Part shown: piece by piece, positions 45,965-54,477 of the stretch
Layout of the letters: the number at the start of each line of letters is the position of its first letter
How positions within the stretch are numbered: the stretch's first letter is position 1
Assembly: GCA_018333075.1 (NCBI GenBank)
Contig: BORH01000004.1
Span: 1 to 64,000, forward strand
Reading direction: 5' to 3'
Length of the DNA: 64,000 nucleotides
Origin: Heyndrickxia sporothermodurans
GTDB taxonomy: Bacteria; Bacillota; Bacilli; Bacillales; Bacillaceae_C
Made by a program: the position numbers and the translations under genes
Notes under the pieces: generated by a model
The model's database searches: none
What the model saw: only the letters and a program-made list of their open reading frames with translations
Told to the model about the DNA's origin: nothing

Positions 45965-45997
45965 AAGGCTATTTCATTATGGGGATAGTCTTTTTTT
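45965..45997 (+). terminator. Expression-platform terminator of the c-di-GMP riboswitch
   Basis: AAGGCTATTTC (45965-45975) pairs with GGGATAGTCTT (45982-45992, several G-U pairs) ahead of a T-run at 45991-45997. The alternative pairing AATAGTC (45951-45957) with GGCTATT (45967-45973) would break both the aptamer P1 and the terminator. Ligand binding should therefore favour termination (an OFF switch); this logic is inferred from base pairing. Confidence 0.75.
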
Positions 45998-46043
45998 GTT
46001 GCTTATGAGCATCAATCCTGCCATTTTTAACTCCAATCCCCGG

Positions 46044-46172
46044 TTAATCTACGTAGTTGACTTCGAATCGCCCTTGAGTGATCCAAGCTTCCTTTAGTTT
46101 GTAGAAGTTTTTAAGAGCTTCCATTTTTTGAATATGTACATCGATGAAAAGGGCGAATGAGCATATTGTGTA
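46044..46172 (-). pseudogene. Coherent 42-codon coding remnant, antisense to the riboswitch leader
   Basis: The minus strand is open for 42 codons and ends EAWITQGRFEVNYVD plus stop. The residue usage looks like the end of a real protein, but there is no start codon with ribosome site and a stop precedes it. I do not recognise the family. It lies between the riboswitch terminator and the next gene; the rest of 45998-46216 shows nothing else. Confidence 0.35.
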
Positions 46173-46216
46173 TCATAAACTTTATTCCCTAGTAAATGAA
46201 GAAAGGATCTGATCTT

Positions 46217-46528
46217 ATGGCTATGAAACATAGTCTAGCAACGAGTGAACAATATTCAAAAATGTATGCGGAGATTCGTCTGAGTCATAACCAAGTGAAG
46301 AATATGCTCTATCAAAATTTACAGTCCGTTCAAGAGATTACAGTGCAGCTAAATAAAGATAAAGTAGAAAGTCTAACAAAGGACGAAGTCGTAGAAGTAT
46401 TTTTAACAAATTTACATAGGAAAGAAATAATAGAAATTATCCATATGCTTTCTTTAATTGTTAGCAGAGGATCAAAAGTAAAATCTTATCTCCAATATAT
46501 TTTACTTGGAATATATAATAAAGGTTAG
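46217..46528 (+). CDS. Small helical protein downstream of the c-di-GMP riboswitch
   Basis: I do not recognise this 103-residue protein. It is predicted mostly helical and soluble, with heptad-like QNLQSVQEITVQLNKDKVESL and LHRKEIIEIIHMLSLIV, and no signal peptide. I start it at ATG 46217, about 9 bases after GAAAGGA; an in-frame ATG at 46196 lies before the ribosome site. It is the first gene after the c-di-GMP riboswitch and may be controlled by it, so a role in motility, attachment or sporulation-related lifestyle switching is possible but unproven. Confidence 0.65.
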   Translation: MAMKHSLATSEQYSKMYAEIRLSHNQVKNMLYQNLQSVQEITVQLNKDKVESLTKDEVVEVFLTNLHRKEIIEIIHMLSLIVSRGSKVKSYLQYILLGIYNKG

Positions 46529-46530
46529 AA

Positions 46531-46623
46531 ATGCAGATTCCAGGATCATCTGTTTCAGGCTTTAGAGAGGAATATGGATTATTGCATGATCTCATGATAA
46601 GTGAAAGAATTACATTTTCTTAG
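46531..46623 (+). CDS. Possible 30-residue small protein
   Basis: A 30-codon frame starts 2 bases after the previous stop, with AAAGG six bases upstream. The peptide begins MQIPGSSVSGFREEYGLL. Its composition is protein-like and the coupling suggests translation with the gene before it, but it could also be a fragment of a decayed gene. No family is recognised. Confidence 0.35.
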   Translation: MQIPGSSVSGFREEYGLLHDLMISERITFS

Positions 46624-46715
46624 GTAGAGGTTATGAATAGGATAAGATTTTTAAAAAGATTTTTTGGAACGATACTTGAAATATGAGTTAAAATTGTGTT
46701 TCGTTCATTCAATAA

Positions 46716-46749
46716 AACACGCGCACCTAGTTTGGGTGTTTTTTTTTGC
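46716..46749 (+). terminator. Probable terminator after the riboswitch-linked genes
   Basis: A short hairpin (CACC 46724-46727 with GGTG 46735-46738, or AACAC with GTGTT outside) is followed by nine T. Confidence 0.55.
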
Positions 46750-46787
46750 CCAAAAAGGTGAGAGTATAGTTGTCTCATCCTTTTTGG
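46750..46787. terminator. Long hairpin between convergent genes
   Basis: CCAAAAAGGTGAGA (46750-46763) pairs with TCTCATCCTTTTTGG (46773-46787) with a one-base bulge. It lies just past the DUF3231 stop and probably stops or stabilises that transcript. Confidence 0.6.
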
Positions 46788-46798
46788 TATAAACCATT

Positions 46799-47821
46799 TT
46801 ATGAATTTATATTTTTTTCTCTTGATAGTTTGTCTTTATCAAGAGTGCCAGGTGGTTGTTCCAGCCAGGAATATTTAATCATAATATCAGCTCCATCTTT
46901 TGCATATTGGGCAATTTCCAGTGATAGTCGTTCATAGCTTAGAATTAAATCGCTCCTTTGACTGGCTGCTGCAGCAGAAGCGTAATTTCCTGTACCAGCG
47001 GTGCTTAATAATCCCATATGAAACATAATTAATTTATCAGAAAATGGAGGGACGGTTGAGTTAGTAATACTAATATCTGATGAAACAGGTGGTTGTATAT
47101 GATTTTCAAGTAGTGAACTTGAAAATACTTGGATATGTTTTTCTGAAATGTCCCGTCCTCTCAACATCCATTTTTGAATATCTTTTCTAGGTGAAATTTG
47201 TGCAAAGCTAAGTGCAAGCTTAGAGCCCATTAGATTAGTTTGTATATTTAAATATAAATGGGCAATTTCAACTGTGTTGAGTGGACGCTTTTTGCTAAAA
47301 AGGGAAAATCCACTTAAATATTTGTTAGAATCAATATAATCTTTGTTGGATGGATAGGCAATATAAGGTGCCCTTACAAATAAACCTTTTGAAAGAGCAA
47401 CTTCAATGCTTTTTTCATATAATTCCGATGTTTCCTGAAGTGCCTCCCTAGAATAGTCTCTAATATCTTTTCTTACACTCATTGATATAAAACCACTATA
47501 AGCAACTAATCCAACCTTCGACATGTTATTAATATAAGAACTGATGAACATATCAGTATATAAACGTGGCGCGTTCATATTGACATCTTCATCAGTGAAA
47601 CCAGTTGGAATTGGTAGATTTTCCTCTTTAAAAATTTGTGTAAGCTTTTCTAAATGTATTACGGAGAGGTTATAAGCAAATTGAACAACTGAATGAATTT
47701 CTTTATCCTTTATGTCTTTTAAAAAGTATCCTAGCATACATTTCGACATACTATCATTCATATATCCAGTCCATAGACAAGCAATTTCTGCAGAGGTTAA
47801 AATTGTCCTTTTTTCTGTCAT
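46799..47821 (-). CDS. DUF3231 family protein (two-domain)
   Basis: This 340-residue protein has two tandem DUF3231 helical repeats, each starting with a TSAEIACLW / NTVEIAHLY-type helix. Other markers are the proline-glycine linker PIPTGFTDEDVN and the C-terminal KYSWLEQPPG that closes many members. These proteins are frequent in spore formers and some resemble coat-associated factors, but no activity is established. RBS AAGGAGATTATTCA precedes the ATG. The shorter relative is at 489-1037. Confidence 0.83.
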   Translation of the reverse strand: MTEKRTILTSAEIACLWTGYMNDSMSKCMLGYFLKDIKDKEIHSVVQFAYNLSVIHLEKLTQIFKEENLPIPTGFTDEDVNMNAPRLYTDMFISSYINNMSKVGLVAYSGFISMSVRKDIRDYSREALQETSELYEKSIEVALSKGLFVRAPYIAYPSNKDYIDSNKYLSGFSLFSKKRPLNTVEIAHLYLNIQTNLMGSKLALSFAQISPRKDIQKWMLRGRDISEKHIQVFSSSLLENHIQPPVSSDISITNSTVPPFSDKLIMFHMGLLSTAGTGNYASAAAASQRSDLILSYERLSLEIAQYAKDGADIMIKYSWLEQPPGTLDKDKLSREKNINS

Positions 47822-47992
47822 TGAATAATCTCCTTGAATCTGTAATTTATTTGTATTATTTCAATTACATAGAAAAAATATGTCAATTAAGCCAATAGAA
47901 CGCTTTAAAAAGAACCTGTGATTATTTTCCTAAGTGGTGAATATGAATAAATAGGATGATAATAATTTTCCATTTATTTATGGGAGGTAGTC

Positions 47993-48721
47993 ATGAAGAA
48001 ATTCGTTTTATTTAAAATAGCAATATGTTTTGTTTTTGTTTTTTCTTGTATTCAATTTTCCGTTTGTTCAGTTGCTAAAGCTGCTACTAATAAAAATCAG
48101 GTTGGGATTGTTGATCTGCAAAGCGGGACATTAAATGTACGTAGTGGTCCTGGGGTAAAATATAAAAGAATTGGTTATTTACAAAATGGTATGAAGGTAG
48201 AGGTATATAAACAAATAAAAAATGGCTGGTCAGAAATTCGTTTTAAAAAGAGTAAAGCATATGTTTCATCAAAATATCTCCGTATTCAATTGCGGATGTC
48301 TATGGAAAAGGCAAAGAGTATTTCAGATAAAGTAATTGGCATGCAAAGGAAAACATGGGAGAAAAACTATACAAAAAAACAAATTTATTCAATAATGGCT
48401 CCTAGTTTTACGACCGCATATATTGATCGCTATTTCAAACAACAAATGAGAAAGGCGGGAAAGGACAAAAGCGGTACCCAATTGTATCATATTATTGAAA
48501 CGGAAATTTGGGGATATGCGATTGATTCATTTGATTGGGAACAAAAATATCAAATGCAAAAGCCAACTATTTCTTATTATAAGAAGAATGGGAAAGAATA
48601 TTTGATCGTCTCTCAGTTTCTTCTAAATGAGGAAAGTGGAGACCATACTAGTAAATTATATTTAAGTAAGAGTGGACCAAACAAAAATTGGAAGGTTTAT
48701 AAGTATGTGAGGCGATATTAA
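47993..48721 (+). CDS. Secreted SH3b-domain protein
   Basis: This 242-residue exported protein has a signal peptide (1-~31, cleavage near AKA-A). One bacterial SH3 domain (~38-100) follows, with the signature GTLNVRSGPGVKYKRIGYL and GWSEIRFKKSKAYVSSKYL, a module that binds cell-wall peptides. The C-terminal ~140 residues are not recognised; they hold no obvious hydrolase motif. RBS ATGGGAGGTAGTC precedes the ATG. A wall-associated, non-enzymatic or novel activity is possible. Confidence 0.8.
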   Translation: MKKFVLFKIAICFVFVFSCIQFSVCSVAKAATNKNQVGIVDLQSGTLNVRSGPGVKYKRIGYLQNGMKVEVYKQIKNGWSEIRFKKSKAYVSSKYLRIQLRMSMEKAKSISDKVIGMQRKTWEKNYTKKQIYSIMAPSFTTAYIDRYFKQQMRKAGKDKSGTQLYHIIETEIWGYAIDSFDWEQKYQMQKPTISYYKKNGKEYLIVSQFLLNEESGDHTSKLYLSKSGPNKNWKVYKYVRRY

Positions 48722-48730
48722 GTGATATGG

Positions 48731-48760
48731 GAGGACAAATCAGATGATTAGTCCTCTTAT
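48731..48760 (+). terminator. Terminator after the SH3b gene
   Basis: GAGGAC (48731-48736) and GTCCTC (48751-48756) enclose an inner AATCA/TGATT stem, followed by TTATTCC. The T-run is weak. Confidence 0.55.
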
Positions 48761-48817
48761 TCCTATGCTTTTCCACTCTATTTGAGAGTTCTTCCCCACA
48801 CTGCATTAAAAAGTTTG

Positions 48818-48846
48818 TTGACAATTTTTAAAACTATTCTTATTAT
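48818..48846 (+). promoter_or_regulatory. Sigma-A promoter ahead of the second ROK gene
   Basis: TTGACA (48818-48823), 17-bp spacer and TATTAT (48841-48846). AACTA (48833-48837) and TTAGTT near 48847 form a partial inverted repeat around the -10, a candidate ROK operator. Confidence 0.65.
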
Positions 48847-48897
48847 TTAGTTATTAAATCCATTGGAAAAAGTAAGTGAAGCGAAATGAGGGATATT

Positions 48898-50136
48898 ATG
48901 CGGCAACGAACGGGTGATTTGAAGTTTATGCAAGAACTGAACCGTTCAATTATTTTTAATACGATTCGTGAGCAAGGTCCCATTTCGCGAAGCGACATTG
49001 CTAAGAAAAATAAAATTAGTCCGACAACGGTAACGACAGCAGTCAATGAATTTATTCAAGCAGGTCTTGTTTATGAAGTGGGAACAGGTCAATCAACAGG
49101 TGGCAGGAAACCTATTCTCATTCAGTTTAATCCAGATGGACGTTTTTTATTATGTCTCTCGATTACAAATACGACCATACAGATTGCAGAGTTAAATTTA
49201 CAAGCGACGATTCGCTATAAAAAAAATATTCACCTTCATTCTTTAACAGGAGAAGCCTTCATTCATTTTGTATGTGATTCTCTTGAACATTTTTTAAAGC
49301 GCTTTCCGGACCTGAAACAATGTGTTGGGGTGTCAATTACGGTACCAGGCATTATTGATTCTGAAAAAGGTATAATTAAATACAATTCCAAACTTCAATT
49401 AGAAAATATTCCTTTACGAAAAATCGTTGAGGAAAAGTTTCACTTAAATACTTTCATTGAGAACGATGTGAATGCGATGGCATTGGCTGAAAAATATTAT
49501 GGAAATAGTACTCATTCTTCAAATCTTATCTTTCTATCAATAAATGAAGGACTTGGAGCAGGAATTTTAATTAAAGGATTATTATTCCGTGGATACCATG
49601 GGGGCGCTGGGGAACTAGGACATACAAGTATCAATCCAAATGGACCGCAATGCGAATGTGGAAACTTTGGTTGTCTTGAAAACTATGTGAACTGGTCTTC
49701 CATCGACTCAAGAGTTCAAAAATTGTTAGAAAGTGGATATACCTCCTGTATAAGTGATTTACTACATCAAGAACAAACTCAATTAACACCTCAGATATTT
49801 ACCCTAGCTGTTCAACAAGAAGATTCCCTTGCATTGAAGATTATGAATGAAACCTGTTCTTATTTATCAATAGGAATAGTTAATCTAGTACATTTATTTA
49901 ATCCCCAAACGATTATTATTGGGGGCATGATCGCCAAAGAAAATCCATACTTAATTCACCATATTAAAGAAACGATTAATAAACGTTCGATGAACATATT
50001 AACAGAGGGATTAGAAATTCTCCCATCTTCTTTTAAAGAAGATGCTGAACTTAAAGGAGGTGCTGCTGTTCTACTTCAAGATTTATTTCAATTTTCAATT
50101 AACCGTTTATTAGATTCAATTAAATATGATGAATGA
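48898..50136 (+). CDS. ROK family transcriptional regulator with zinc motif
   Basis: This ~412-residue regulator has an N-terminal winged helix (SRSDIAKKNKISPTTVTTAVNEF) and a ROK domain with ENDVNAMALAEKYYG and a complete zinc motif, CECGNFGCLE. It is expected to repress the downstream sugar locus until its sugar ligand binds. The start is uncertain: ATG 48898 has a GAGGGA only 4 bases upstream, while ATG 48886 lacks a clear site. I favour 48898 because family members open with M-x-Q/R-x-TGDLKxM. The next oxidoreductase gene starts 14 bases after its stop. Confidence 0.87.
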   Translation: MRQRTGDLKFMQELNRSIIFNTIREQGPISRSDIAKKNKISPTTVTTAVNEFIQAGLVYEVGTGQSTGGRKPILIQFNPDGRFLLCLSITNTTIQIAELNLQATIRYKKNIHLHSLTGEAFIHFVCDSLEHFLKRFPDLKQCVGVSITVPGIIDSEKGIIKYNSKLQLENIPLRKIVEEKFHLNTFIENDVNAMALAEKYYGNSTHSSNLIFLSINEGLGAGILIKGLLFRGYHGGAGELGHTSINPNGPQCECGNFGCLENYVNWSSIDSRVQKLLESGYTSCISDLLHQEQTQLTPQIFTLAVQQEDSLALKIMNETCSYLSIGIVNLVHLFNPQTIIIGGMIAKENPYLIHHIKETINKRSMNILTEGLEILPSSFKEDAELKGGAAVLLQDLFQFSINRLLDSIKYDE

Positions 50137-50150
50137 GAGGAGATTTTTGG

Positions 50151-51155
50151 ATGAAACATGTACTAATTATAGGTGCGGGAACGATGGGAACTGTTCATGC
50201 CTCATCATATGTAAATATGGAATGTGTTAAATTAGTTGGAATCGTTGATATTCGCGAATCTGTTGGAAAAGAGCTTGCCTCAAAGGTTCAAACAAGCTAT
50301 TACAGTAGTGTTGAAGAGGCTATTGAGAATTTACCAATCATAGATATTATTGATGTTTGCTTGCCTACCTATCTCCATAAGAAATTTGTTCTACAAGCAG
50401 CAAATTTAGGAAAACATGTGATTTGTGAAAAGCCACTTGCAAGAACAAAAGAAGATGCAAAAGAAATGATTGAGTACTGTAAAGAAAAAGGCGTCAAGCT
50501 ATTTGTAGGCCATGTACTTCGGTTCTTCCCAGAGTATAAAAAGGCAAAAGATATCATCGATAATAATGAAATTGGTAAGACTGCAATGGTTCGTACGAAA
50601 AGGGGCGGGGTCTTTCCAACGGCTTGGAATGATTGGTATGCTGATTTTCAAAAAAGTGGTGGATTAGTACTAGATATGGTCATTCATGATATAGATTTCT
50701 TAAGATGGTGCTTTGGTGAAGTTGAACGAGTGTACGGAAAAAGTGTTTTAGGAAGAAGCTTTAATAGAGTAGATTATGCACTTCTCACCCTTAGGTTTGA
50801 AAGTGGAGTCATTGCCCATCTTGAAGGAACCTGGGCCCATGAAGGATTTTCAACATCGTTAGAAATTGCTGGTGAAAAAGGAATCATTGATTATGACAGT
50901 AAAAAGGAACAAAGTATTTATGCCCAAATTCGCCAAAATGACACAAGCGGAGGTGTAGCTGTTCCTTCAAGTCCATTAAAGGAAGATCCATATTTTAAAG
51001 AATTAGAACATTTTATGAAATGCATTGATAGTGATAGCGAGCCAATTGTTACATCTGAAGATGCTTATAAAGCCCTTGAAATTTCGCTGGCTGCACTTGA
51101 ATCTATTAAGACAGGCAAAGTGGTCGAGCTTCATTCAACATTTGCCATTCAATAA
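50151..51155 (+). CDS. Gfo/Idh/MocA family oxidoreductase 1
   Basis: This 334-residue NAD(P)-dependent dehydrogenase has a Rossmann motif GAGTMGTVH, the conserved EKP in VICEKPLARTKE, and a C-terminal domain with GGLVLDMVIHDIDFLRW carrying the catalytic His region. It should oxidise a sugar or inositol hydroxyl to a ketone. I start it at ATG 50151 behind GAGAGGAG; the frame is open 18 bases further upstream into the ROK gene. Confidence 0.88.
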   Translation: MKHVLIIGAGTMGTVHASSYVNMECVKLVGIVDIRESVGKELASKVQTSYYSSVEEAIENLPIIDIIDVCLPTYLHKKFVLQAANLGKHVICEKPLARTKEDAKEMIEYCKEKGVKLFVGHVLRFFPEYKKAKDIIDNNEIGKTAMVRTKRGGVFPTAWNDWYADFQKSGGLVLDMVIHDIDFLRWCFGEVERVYGKSVLGRSFNRVDYALLTLRFESGVIAHLEGTWAHEGFSTSLEIAGEKGIIDYDSKKEQSIYAQIRQNDTSGGVAVPSSPLKEDPYFKELEHFMKCIDSDSEPIVTSEDAYKALEISLAALESIKTGKVVELHSTFAIQ

Positions 51156-51198
51156 ATGCAATGTACGTCCATTCAATGAAAAAAGAGGAGGAATTAGA

Positions 51199-52170
51199 AT
51201 GAAGATAGGAATAATAAGCTTTGCACACATGCATGCACATAGCTATGCAAGTGCTCTTAATGAAATTGAGGGAGTTACTCTTGTTGGAATTGCGGATGAT
51301 AATGAGGCTCGTGGTCGTGAAGCAGCTGAAAAATATAATACATCCTATTATTTTAATATTAATGATCTACTGGAAGAAAAATTAGACGCGGTCATTATTA
51401 CTTCGGAAAATATCAATCACCATCAACATGTAATAGCTGCAGCCAAGGCTGGAAAGCATATTCTTTGTGAAAAGCCTCTTGGAATCAATTTAGAAGAAAT
51501 GGAAGAAATGGTGGATACTTGTCAGAAGTACGGTGTAAAATTACAAACTGCCTTCCCTGTTCGCTTTAATACATCGATTCAACAAGCTGAACAAATAGTT
51601 AAAGAAGGAAAGCTTGGTCGAATTATTGCGATGAAAGGAACAAATCGAGGAACAAATCCAGGCGGTTGGTTTGTAAATAAATCTTTATCCGGCGGTGGAG
51701 CAGTGATGGATCACACGGTCCATGTAGTGGACATAATGCGCTGGTTTATGAATTCAGAAGTAACTGAGGTTTATGCAGAAGCAGATCAATTTTTTTCAGA
51801 AACGATTGATGATTGCGGACTGTTAACGTTGGAATTTGACAATGGTGTATTTGCTACACTTGATTGCAGCTGGTCGCGTAATAAAACCTATCCAACTTGG
51901 GGAGATGTTACCCTTGAGGTAATCGGGACGGAAGGAACTATTTTTATAGATGCATTTGGTCAAAAGTTGAATGTGTATAGCAATGATACAGGAGCTAATT
52001 GGCATTATTGGGGAGATGATATGGATACAGATTTGATTAAAGATTTCATTTCTTGTGTCAAGAATGATAAGGAACCATCTATTACAGGAGTTGATGGATT
52101 AAAAGCTGTAGAAGTAGCTCTTGCAGCCTATCAGTCTGTGGAACAAAAAACACCTATTAAACTAGGGTGA
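51199..52170 (+). CDS. Gfo/Idh/MocA family oxidoreductase 2 (altered nucleotide loop)
   Basis: This 323-residue family member has ILCEKPLGINLEEME (EKP motif), GGWFVNKSLSGGGAVMDHTVH and a typical C-terminal sheet. The usual GxGxxG dinucleotide loop at the N-terminus reads ISFAHMHAHSYA, so binding of NAD(P) may differ from its paralogues. The start ATG 51199 follows AGAGGAGGAATTAGA; upstream frame into the previous gene is discarded. It is co-directional with oxidoreductase 1, 43 bases apart. Confidence 0.85.
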   Translation: MKIGIISFAHMHAHSYASALNEIEGVTLVGIADDNEARGREAAEKYNTSYYFNINDLLEEKLDAVIITSENINHHQHVIAAAKAGKHILCEKPLGINLEEMEEMVDTCQKYGVKLQTAFPVRFNTSIQQAEQIVKEGKLGRIIAMKGTNRGTNPGGWFVNKSLSGGGAVMDHTVHVVDIMRWFMNSEVTEVYAEADQFFSETIDDCGLLTLEFDNGVFATLDCSWSRNKTYPTWGDVTLEVIGTEGTIFIDAFGQKLNVYSNDTGANWHYWGDDMDTDLIKDFISCVKNDKEPSITGVDGLKAVEVALAAYQSVEQKTPIKLG

Positions 52171-52226
52171 TTCCTAGCTTTATTGTAAAAAAAATCCACT
52201 TAATCAAATAGCAGGAGTGATTTCAT

Positions 52227-53069
52227 ATGGGATTAAAAAAAGGAATTAATGCATGGTGTTTTCCTGAATCAATAGAATTAGAGAAGCTGTTTCATCAGGC
52301 AAAAGAGCATAACTATGATGGAGTAGAATTAAATTTATCCGATGATGACAGCTCTCCACTGAATTTGTCATCCTCTGATGAGGATTTAATGAAAATTAGT
52401 GATTTAGCAAAGCAATACCAGTTAGAATTGCCAACTATTGCAACTGGTCTGCATTGGAAATATTCGTTAACAGCCAATGAACCAAAAATTCGTGAAAAAG
52501 GCAAAGACATCGTAAAAAAAATGCTTGAAGTGGGAAGCATTTTCGGTGCAAAAAGTATTCTTGTGGTTCCGGGGGTAGTAGAGCCATCTGTTTCATATGA
52601 TCTTGCGTATGAACGCTCCTTAGTAGCTTTAAAGGAATTAGCAGAAATAGCTAAGGATTTACGAGTTAGTATAGGTGTTGAGAATGTTTGGAATAAGTTT
52701 TTACTAAGTCCATTAGAAATGAGAGATTTTATCGACAAGATCAATAGTGATTTTGTAGGAGCCTATTTTGATGTTGGAAATATCCTTCAATATGGTTATC
52801 CTGAGCAATGGATAAAAATATTAGGTGAGCGGATACGTGCCATTCATGTGAAGGATTTTAATTGTTCAGTGGGAAATATTAATGGTTTTGTTCCATTGCT
52901 TGCAGGCGATGTTCAGTGGGATAAAGTGGTCTCAGCTCTTGAAGAGATTCATTACGATGGTTATATTACACCAGAGTTAATGCCATATCAAAATAGTCCT
53001 GAACAACTGATTAAACATACCTCACATAGCCTTGATGAAATACTAAAGTGTAACTTACAACAAGTATAA
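52227..53069 (+). CDS. Xylose-isomerase-like TIM-barrel protein 1
   Basis: This 280-residue protein belongs to the sugar phosphate isomerase/epimerase (AP endonuclease 2) family. Metal-site motifs appear in order: IGVENVWNKF (Glu), YFDVGNIL (Asp), IHVKDF (His) and the C-terminal TPELMPY (Glu). It would isomerise or epimerise a sugar, often the keto product of a neighbouring Gfo/Idh/MocA enzyme. RBS AGGAGTGATTTCAT precedes ATG. It closes the first sub-operon; a 284-base gap follows. Confidence 0.85.
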   Translation: MGLKKGINAWCFPESIELEKLFHQAKEHNYDGVELNLSDDDSSPLNLSSSDEDLMKISDLAKQYQLELPTIATGLHWKYSLTANEPKIREKGKDIVKKMLEVGSIFGAKSILVVPGVVEPSVSYDLAYERSLVALKELAEIAKDLRVSIGVENVWNKFLLSPLEMRDFIDKINSDFVGAYFDVGNILQYGYPEQWIKILGERIRAIHVKDFNCSVGNINGFVPLLAGDVQWDKVVSALEEIHYDGYITPELMPYQNSPEQLIKHTSHSLDEILKCNLQQV

Positions 53070-53248
53070 TAAGTGATTGTGTTAGAACATAACACAAAAA
53101 AATTTGGTTTAAAAAAGAGATAAATTCCACCTTAAATATTATTATAGGAGAAAAAATTCGTTTGTTTATTGAATAGTATTTTAATTAATGTTAACATTCA
53201 TATTAATATAATATGCTGAATTTTTAGTCTTTAACTGGATGTTATATT

Positions 53249-53301
53249 GTACGATTTTACCTAAAGTAGTTTCCAAAAAAACTGCGGAGGGTAAATCGTA
53301 C
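53249..53301 (+). promoter_or_regulatory. Structured leader in the gap before oxidoreductase 3
   Basis: GTACGATTT (53249-53257) and AAATCGTAC (53293-53301) form a perfect 9-bp stem around an AGTTT/AAACT inner pairing. A CCTTTATA/TATAAAGG hairpin follows at about 53301-53321. The gap 53070-53353 otherwise contains only AT-rich sequence. This may be an attenuator or an operator; no known riboswitch class is recognised. Confidence 0.45.
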
Positions 53302-53353
53302 CTTTATATCCTTTATAAAGGAATCACCATTTTTATACATATGGAGGGATATG

Positions 53354-54454
53354 ATGAATAAAAAGATCACTGTCGGAATTATTGGTTGTGGTGGAATTGC
53401 AAATGCAAAGCATATGCCAAGTCTTGCAAAGTTAGAACAGGTTGAGATGGTTGCTTTTTGTGATATTTTAATAGAAAAAGCTCATGAGTCTGCTCAAAAA
53501 TATGGGAATGGAAATGCAAAAGTTTATGGTGATTATACAGAGCTTTTGAAGGATGATCGTATTGATGTAATCCATGTATGTACACCGAATGATTCTCATG
53601 CAGATATTACAGTTGCTTCATTAGAGGCAGGGAAGCATGTTATGTGTGAAAAGCCAATGGCCAAAACAGCTGCGGAAGCTCGTAGAATGGTAGAAGCCGC
53701 TAAACGTACTGGAAAGAAGCTAACCATTGGCTATCAAAATCGTTTCCGGCAAGATAGTCAGTATTTGCACAAAATATGTACAGATGGAGAATTAGGTGAT
53801 ATTTATTTTGGAAAGGCTCATTCCATCCGTCGTCGGGCTGTTCCAACATGGGGAGTATTTCTGGATAAGGAAAAGCAAGGTGGAGGTCCATTAATAGATA
53901 TTGGAACCCATGCTCTTGATTTAACATTATGGACAATGAATAACTATAAACCGAAGGTAGTGTTAGGGAAGGCTTATCATGAGCTTAGTAAAAAGGAGAA
54001 TGCTGCAAATGCCTGGGGATCCTGGAATCCTAAGGAATTTACGGTTGAGGATTCAGCCTTTGGTTTTATTCTGATGGAAAACGGCGCAACCATAATTCTA
54101 GAATCCAGTTGGGCAATTAATCTGTTAGATGCACAGGAAGCAAAATGTACATTGGCTGGTACAGAAGGTGGAGCTGATATGAAGGATGGTCTCCGAATTA
54201 ATGGTGAAAGGTATGGGAAACTATTTACTAATCACGTAGAACTAGATAGCAGTGGGGTAGCCTTCTATGATGGAAAGGTTGAAAATGAGTCTGATCTTGA
54301 AGCACGCCTTTGGATTGAAAGTATATTAAATGATACAGAACCTGTTGTTAAGCCGGAGGAAGCATTAGTTGTTACAGAAATCTTAGAAGCTATCTATGAA
54401 TCTTCTAAAACAGGCAAAGCTGTTTATTTCGATAATAAAGTTCTTTCTTATTGA
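53354..54454 (+). CDS. Gfo/Idh/MocA family oxidoreductase 3
   Basis: This 366-residue dehydrogenase has IGCGGIANAKHM as the nucleotide loop, VMCEKPMAKTAAEARRM, and the catalytic region GGGPLIDIGTHALDLTLW. I start at ATG 53354, 5 bases after GGAGGG (an ATG at 53351 is too close). The stop is followed 23 bases later by the next TIM-barrel gene with coordinated spacing, forming a second sub-operon of one oxidoreductase with three isomerase-like genes. Confidence 0.88.
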   Translation: MNKKITVGIIGCGGIANAKHMPSLAKLEQVEMVAFCDILIEKAHESAQKYGNGNAKVYGDYTELLKDDRIDVIHVCTPNDSHADITVASLEAGKHVMCEKPMAKTAAEARRMVEAAKRTGKKLTIGYQNRFRQDSQYLHKICTDGELGDIYFGKAHSIRRRAVPTWGVFLDKEKQGGGPLIDIGTHALDLTLWTMNNYKPKVVLGKAYHELSKKENAANAWGSWNPKEFTVEDSAFGFILMENGATIILESSWAINLLDAQEAKCTLAGTEGGADMKDGLRINGERYGKLFTNHVELDSSGVAFYDGKVENESDLEARLWIESILNDTEPVVKPEEALVVTEILEAIYESSKTGKAVYFDNKVLSY

Positions 54455-54477
54455 GAATAAAGGCAGGTGGAATCTAT

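Noticed and set aside
53249-53345. T-box or another known riboswitch
   Set aside because: No T-box motif or other known aptamer core was found; only generic stems are visible.
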